DNA of 64,000 bases from Salibacterium qingdaonense (GTDB lineage Bacteria > Bacillota > Bacilli > Bacillales > Marinococcaceae), in the NCBI RefSeq assembly GCF_900114715.1, contig NZ_FOTY01000016.1:1-64000 (forward strand), written 5' to 3'. Below, piece after piece: positions 59,340-64,000 of this stretch. Position numbers and translations under genes: made by a program. Numbering within the stretch: the stretch's first letter is position 1; the number at the start of each line of letters is the position of its first letter. Under the pieces are notes generated by a model. The model did no database searches and was not told where the DNA came from. It was given only the letters and a program-made list of their open reading frames with translations.

Positions 59340-60713
59340 ATGGACATGAGCGATATCATGGCTGAGCGCAGGCCCCCTCAGAATATTGAAGCAGAGCAGG
59401 CCGTTCTGGGCGCTGTTTTTTTGGAAGCCGGGGCCTTGGTTACAGCAACAGAACGCATAACACCCGAAGATTTTTATCGCGTGTCTCATCAACGAATCTT
59501 TCGGGTGATGCTTGAATTAGGGGAAAAAGGAAGCCCGGTGGATGCAGTAACGATGACTTCGGCGCTGCAGGATTATGAGTGGCTTGAGGAAGTCGGCGGC
59601 ATTTCCTACTTAACGGATCTTGCCAATGCTGTGCCGACCGCTGCCAATGTGGATTATTACAGCCGGATCGTTCAGGAAAAATCGATTCTGCGCCGTTTGA
59701 TTCAGGCAGCGACATCGATTGTCTCGGAAGGCTACAACGGCGAAGATGAAGTGGAGGATATTCTGAGCGACGCAGAACGATCCATTCTCGAAGTCGCACA
59801 ACAGCGCCGGACGAGCGCATTCGTCTCCATCAAGGATGTTCTGATTGAAACGTACGACCATATCGAAATGCTGCAGAACCGTGAGGACGATATTACCGGG
59901 GTGGCGAGCGGATTTGCGGAACTGGATAAAATGACGACCGGTTTCCAGCGCAGTGACCTCGTGATTGTCGCGGCCCGTCCATCGATGGGAAAAACGGCGT
60001 TTGCGTTGAATATCGCCCAGAATGTGGCAACGAAATCGGCGGAGAATGTCGCTGTCTTCAGTCTGGAGATGGGGGCGGCACAACTTGTACAGCGGATGCT
60101 GTGTGCGGAAGGAAACATTGACGCCACGAAACTGCGTACGGGATCACTTGAAGAAGAAGACTGGGAAAAACTGACGATGGCAATGGGAAGCCTGTCATCG
60201 GCAGGCATTTACATTGACGATACACCGGGTGTGAAAGTGAATGAAATCCGGGCAAAGTGCCGGCGTCTGAAACAGGAACGAGGACTCGGCATGATCATGA
60301 TTGATTACATGCAGTTAATCCAGGGATCCGGCTCCCGCGGAGGAGAAAGCCGTCAGCAGGAAGTTTCCGAAATTTCCAGAGGGCTTAAAGGCCTTGCCAG
60401 AGAACTTGACGTGCCGGTTATTGCACTCTCCCAGCTTTCCCGCGGTGTGGAGTCCCGACAGGATAAACGGCCGATGATGTCGGATCTTCGTGAATCCGGC
60501 AGTATTGAGCAGGACGCTGATATTGTATCGTTTTTGTACCGCGAAGACTACTATGACCAGGAAACCGAGAACCAAAACATGATTGAAGTCATTTTGGCCA
60601 AGCAGCGGAACGGTCCGGTGGGTTCCGTGGAGCTTGCCTTCATCAAAGAATACAACAAATTCGTCAATCTCGACCGGCGTCACGATGAACGGGAGGCGCC
60701 GCCGGGGGCATGA
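59340..60713 (+). CDS. dnaC: Replicative DNA helicase (DnaC of B. subtilis, DnaB type)
   Basis: A 457-residue (455 if ATG 59346 is used) RecA-like hexameric helicase. The N-domain (RRPPQNIEAEQAVLGAVFLE) is followed by the motor with Walker A AARPSMGKTAFALNIAQN, Walker B MIMIDYMQLIQGSG and SQLSRGVESRQDKRPMMSDLRESGSIEQDAD. It unwinds DNA at the replication fork. The start is behind AGGAAG. Confidence 0.97.
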   Translation: MDMSDIMAERRPPQNIEAEQAVLGAVFLEAGALVTATERITPEDFYRVSHQRIFRVMLELGEKGSPVDAVTMTSALQDYEWLEEVGGISYLTDLANAVPTAANVDYYSRIVQEKSILRRLIQAATSIVSEGYNGEDEVEDILSDAERSILEVAQQRRTSAFVSIKDVLIETYDHIEMLQNREDDITGVASGFAELDKMTTGFQRSDLVIVAARPSMGKTAFALNIAQNVATKSAENVAVFSLEMGAAQLVQRMLCAEGNIDATKLRTGSLEEEDWEKLTMAMGSLSSAGIYIDDTPGVKVNEIRAKCRRLKQERGLGMIMIDYMQLIQGSGSRGGESRQQEVSEISRGLKGLARELDVPVIALSQLSRGVESRQDKRPMMSDLRESGSIEQDADIVSFLYREDYYDQETENQNMIEVILAKQRNGPVGSVELAFIKEYNKFVNLDRRHDEREAPPGA

Positions 60714-60716
60714 TTC

Positions 60717-60748
60717 GAAGCCAAGGTAATAAGAGCCTTGGCTTCTTT
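60717..60748 (+). terminator. Intrinsic terminator of dnaC
   Basis: GAAGCCAAGG pairs with CCTTGGCTTC around TAATAAGAG, followed by TTTATAT. Confidence 0.85.
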
Positions 60749-60772
60749 ATATATGGACTTTTGTACCGGGAT

Positions 60773-60789
60773 GTAAACGGAGCGTTTAC
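60773..60789. promoter_or_regulatory. Palindrome upstream of the XRE gene
   Basis: GTAAACG-GAG-CGTTTAC, a perfect inverted pair 68 bases before the XRE start; a candidate operator for that protein. Confidence 0.5.
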
Positions 60790-60856
60790 GTATGTAACAA
60801 AACATTTATTTCGTCTTTCAAGAAGAAAGTGTAGTATTTTTTGAAGAGGTGATGAA

Positions 60857-61255
60857 ATGAATGTCGAATTCGGAACGAAACTAAAGCAGTTAAGAATGGA
60901 GCAAGAGTGGACACAGAATGAATTAGCAGAGGAATTAAATGTAACCCGGCAGGCTGTTTATAAATGGGAAACCAATAAAGGGTATCCGGACATCCAGACT
61001 CTTATAAAAATCAGCGGAATCTTTGAGGTAACAATTGATGATTTAATCAAAAATGATAAAAAGTTACAGAATAAAATAAAAGTAGATGAAGACGAATCGT
61101 TTGACCAATTTTCCGATCCAGGTTTTTATCTTGGTATGATTCTTGTCCTCCTTGGTATTTTCGTTTTTGAAGAATCCTCGTTTTTACTTATTATTGGGTT
61201 ATTGACGATTGTATTTTTTACCGACATGGTTAAATCCTTTAAGACTCTTTTTTAA
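60857..61255 (+). CDS. XRE-family regulator with C-terminal membrane segments
   Basis: A 132-residue protein. The helix-turn-helix (residues 6-62: TKLKQLRMEQEWTQNELAEELNVTRQAVYKWETNKGYPDIQTLIKIS) is followed by a short acidic linker and two hydrophobic stretches (about 90-125: FYLGMILVLLGIFVF and FLLIIGLLTIVFF). This layout suggests a membrane-tethered DNA-binding protein. Function unknown. It is inserted between dnaC and purA, where B. subtilis has no such gene next to purA; its base composition is AT-richer than its neighbours, a sign of later gain (inference). Confidence 0.85.
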   Translation: MNVEFGTKLKQLRMEQEWTQNELAEELNVTRQAVYKWETNKGYPDIQTLIKISGIFEVTIDDLIKNDKKLQNKIKVDEDESFDQFSDPGFYLGMILVLLGIFVFEESSFLLIIGLLTIVFFTDMVKSFKTLF

Positions 61256-61271
61256 AGCGGGAGGTTAACGT

Positions 61272-61316
61272 TTTTACGAACATAAATCTCTTCCTGTCAC
61301 AATAATGTTCGTGTTT
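61272..61316. promoter_or_regulatory. PurR-type double operator (PurBoxes) upstream of purA
   Basis: TTTTACGAACATA at 61272-61284 and its inverted partner AATGTTCGTGTTT at 61304-61316. The paired CGAAC/GTTCG boxes, just upstream of the -35 site, fit the PurR operator pattern of B. subtilis. Confidence 0.75.
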
Positions 61317-61318
61317 TA

Positions 61319-61347
61319 TTGACTTTTTAAGGTGGGATTGATACACT
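61319..61347 (+). promoter_or_regulatory. purA promoter
   Basis: TTGACT at 61319-61324 and TACACT at 61342-61347, exactly 17 bases apart. Confidence 0.75.
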
Positions 61348-61390
61348 ATGTGAGGGTTTTCAGCCTGTGGCTTTTACATAGAAAAAATAA

Positions 61391-62713
<1,323 letters not shown>

Positions 62714-62723
62714 CCTGCTATCT

Positions 62724-62778
62724 CCTGCCTGTTTTGTCCTTTCTGGATGAGAGAAAAACAGGCAGGGTTATTTTTTTC
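62724..62778 (+). terminator. Intrinsic terminator of purA
   Basis: CCTGCCTGTTTT pairs with AAAAACAGGCAGG, followed by TTATTTTTTTC. Confidence 0.85.
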
Positions 62779-62852
62779 AAAAAACCGGTTGAAAATCAAA
62801 AATCGACGTGATACTATTAATTCTGTCGCTGTAAACGATGAACAAAAAACGG

Positions 62853-62928
62853 GAGCCATTAGCTCAGTTGGCAGAGCATCTGACTTTTAATCAGAGGGTC
62901 GGAGGTTCGAATCCTCCATGGCTCACCA
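62853..62928 (+). tRNA. tRNA-Lys (anticodon TTT)
   Basis: A 76-base cloverleaf with encoded CCA. The anticodon loop CTTTTAA has anticodon TTT, the acceptor GAGCCAT pairs with ATGGCTC and the T arm is GGTTCGAATCC. First of four tRNA genes in the array. Confidence 0.96.
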
Positions 62929-63014
62929 TTTCAAAACAAAGGGTGTGCAGGATTCTCACCTACGGTTCCCCTGCAGCGGGGAGTTGTTACAGGAAGCTGC
63001 AGGACTAGCTTCGC

Positions 63015-63041
63015 GTCGGAATCCTTCATGGCTCACCATTT
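63015..63041 (+). pseudogene. tRNA-Lys 3' remnant
   Basis: AATCCTTCATGGCTCACCAT matches the 3' end of tRNA-Lys plus its downstream bases (AATCCTCCATGGCTCACCAT) with one change, including the encoded CCA and the next TTT; GTCGG precedes both. The rest of the tRNA is missing. Confidence 0.75.
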
Positions 63042-63050
63042 ATTACAAAC

Positions 63051-63125
63051 GGCCCGTTGGTCAAGTGGTTAAGACACTGCCCTTTCACGGCAGTAACACG
63101 GGTTCGAATCCCGTACGGGTCACCA
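63051..63125 (+). tRNA. tRNA-Glu (anticodon TTC)
   Basis: A 75-base cloverleaf with encoded CCA. The anticodon loop CTTTCAC has anticodon TTC, and the T arm holds GGTTCGAATCC. Confidence 0.96.
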
Positions 63126-63165
63126 TTTTCTTTTTTAACTGAAACAATGAAGAACTGACACAGAA

Positions 63166-63393
63166 ATCCGCCTCCTTGCTTTTGGAAAGAAGAAGCAGGA
63201 AGGTCGAGGAAACAAGAAAGTGGAGGAGGGAACGTACTCCAGTACGTGACCTGACGACACGAACGCAGTTGACGAAGAGATCCGCCTCCTTGCTTTTGGA
63301 AAGAAGAAGCAGGAAGGTCGAGGAAACAAGAGAGTGGAGGAGGGAACGTACTCCAGTACGTGACCTGACGACACGAACGCAGTTGACGAAGAG
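63166..63393. repeat. Two 114-bp tandem repeats between tRNA genes
   Basis: Units 63166-63279 and 63280-63393 differ at one base in 114 (AAGAAAGTGG versus AAGAGAGTGG). Each holds ACGTACTCCAGTACGT, a 6-bp inverted pair. The repeat keeps all six frames open for its length (114 is divisible by 3) but shows no gene signs. Similar spacers flank tRNA genes in other Bacillaceae, as I recall. Confidence 0.85.
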
Positions 63394-63418
63394 ATTCGCA
63401 GCTTATTCTTTTCAAAAA

Positions 63419-63494
63419 GGGCCTGTGGTGTAGCGGTTAACATGCCTGCCTGTCACGCAGGAGATCGCGGGTTCGATTCCCGTCAGGCCCGCCA
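63419..63494 (+). tRNA. tRNA-Asp (anticodon GTC)
   Basis: A 76-base cloverleaf with encoded CCA. Anticodon loop CTGTCAC with GTC; acceptor GGGCCTG pairs with CAGGCCC. Confidence 0.96.
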
Positions 63495-63536
63495 TTTACT
63501 TACTATTTTGCCTTTAGCCAAAAAGGCATCATAAGA

Positions 63537-63612
63537 GGCTCGATAGCTCAGTCGGTAGAGCAGTGGACTGAAAATCCTCGTGTCGGCGGTTCGATTCCGT
63601 CTCGAGCCACCA
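63537..63612 (+). tRNA. tRNA-Phe (anticodon GAA)
   Basis: A 76-base cloverleaf with encoded CCA. Anticodon loop CTGAAAA with GAA; acceptor GGCTCGA pairs with TCGAGCC. Confidence 0.96.
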
Positions 63613-63634
63613 TCATTCAAAATAGAGAAACCCG

Positions 63635-63664
63635 AACGTCTGGCATATAGTCCAGACGTTTTTT
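63635..63664 (+). terminator. Intrinsic terminator of the tRNA array
   Basis: AACGTCTGG pairs with CCAGACGTT around CATATAGT, followed by TTTTGAT. Confidence 0.85.
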
Positions 63665-63719
63665 GATAGCACAAAACAGAGAGTCAAGAGATTCAAACCA
63701 TGATAACCCATCGTACTCC

Positions 63720-63738
63720 CCTATGTTACAATCATAGG
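63720..63738. promoter_or_regulatory. Palindrome over a putative -10 box before walR
   Basis: CCTATG and CATAGG enclose TTACAAT; a TACAAT -10-like hexamer (63727-63732) lies in the centre. A candidate operator 92 bases upstream of walR. The 217 bases between tRNA-Phe and walR otherwise hold the array terminator and no gene. Confidence 0.4.
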
Positions 63739-63829
63739 TAGATGAGAAACAAACAAGTCGTCCGCCTTTTCGTTAAGGAACACGAAAAGAGACAGGCTGG
63801 AATTCATGCAGGAAACGGAGCGAATGGAA

Positions 63830-64000
63830 ATGGATGAAAAAATACTCGTCGTCGATGATGAACAACCCATCGCCGATATTCTGGATTTTAATCTGAAAAA
63901 AGAAGGTTTTGAAGTCGAAGTAGCTTACGATGGAAATGAAGCATTGGAGAAAGTACACGAATTTGTGCCGGATTTGGTACTTCTTGATATCATGCTTCCT
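63830..64000 (+). CDS. walR: Response regulator WalR (YycF), N-terminal part only
   Basis: The first 57 residues of an OmpR-type regulator: [22 protein letters not shown] with the acidic pocket, and the phosphorylation Asp in [12 protein letters not shown]. The window ends inside the gene. WalR with the kinase WalK controls cell-wall turnover and is essential in Bacillus. Its position after purA and tRNAs matches the B. subtilis order. The ATG 63830 is 9 bases after GGAG; another ATG lies 6 bases upstream in frame. Confidence 0.93.
   Translation, partial: MDEKILVVDDEQPIADILDFNLKKEGFEVEVAYDGNEALEKVHEFVPDLVLLDIMLP

Noticed and set aside
63026-63415. Open frames of 85-129 codons on both strands between tRNA-Glu and tRNA-Asp
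   Set aside because: They arise from the 114-bp tandem repeat, whose length is a multiple of three; they have no ribosome-binding site and run into tRNA genes.

Overview
The window is the replication-origin region of a low-GC-to-medium-GC Gram-positive bacterium of the family Bacillaceae. The order yaaA-recF-remB-gyrB-gyrA on one side of dnaA-dnaN and rpmH-rnpA-yidC-jag-mnmE-mnmG-rsmG-noc-soj-spo0J-ychF-rpsF-ssb-rpsR-gdpP-rplI-dnaC-purA-walR on the other is that of Bacillus subtilis and its relatives. The presence of yyaC, yyzM, noc and spoIIIJ/jag suggests a spore former. The acidic tails of proteins such as GyrA suggest, by inference only, a halophilic or haloalkaliphilic member (Alkalicoccus/Salisediminibacterium-like). 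No species is claimed.

Layout. 1-3.09 kb: a three-gene transposable element (zinc-ribbon DUF6431 protein, DDE transposase, TniB/ExeA-type ATPase), cut at its left side by the window. 3.1-9.4 kb: a reactive-sulfur (persulfide) detoxification locus on the minus strand with rhodanese, TusA, DsrE2, metallo-beta-lactamase and TauE/YrkJ-type proteins. A CsoR-family repressor with Cys31/Cys60 (CstR type) lies in it, and five copies of an ATACC...GGTAT palindrome mark its promoters. 9.4-10.5 kb: a TetR regulator and a small membrane exporter with a clear operator. 10.5-17.8 kb: a tripartite tricarboxylate transporter operon with an enolase-superfamily enzyme, an alkaline-phosphatase-superfamily hydrolase and a LacI regulator with two matching palindromes. 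17.9-21.6 kb: a DUF817 membrane protein, an S-layer-homology protein, an intergenic repeat and an NAD(P)-binding protein.

21.9-40.4 kb: left arm of the origin, nearly all minus strand: tRNA-Ser, AsnC regulator, T-box-controlled serS, pdxT-pdxS, dacA, guaB, yaaC (plus strand, with a perfect parS), an unusual HD-GYP protein, gyrA, gyrB, remB, recF, yaaA, dnaN, dnaA. DnaA-box clusters flank dnaA on both sides. 41.0-64 kb: right arm, mostly plus strand: ribosomal protein L34 through the chromosome-segregation genes noc, soj and spo0J, single-strand binding, c-di-AMP phosphodiesterase, L9, replicative helicase, purA with PurR boxes, a tRNA array (Lys, Glu, Asp, Phe) containing a tRNA-Lys 3' remnant and two 114-bp tandem repeats, and the start of walR.

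The genes fit together as origin firing (dnaA, dnaN, oriC), supercoiling (gyrAB), origin segregation and nucleoid occlusion (parS, three perfect Noc-binding sites, noc, soj, spo0J), translation and tRNA modification, and purine synthesis. The accessory genes sit at the far left. The most informative non-genic signals are the CstR-like operator set, the Noc sites, the transposon end repeats, the LacI and PurR operators and the repeats in the tRNA array. No wholly new system is proven here; the best candidates for novelty are the transposon, the extended sulfur regulon and the TTT/enolase/phosphatase operon.
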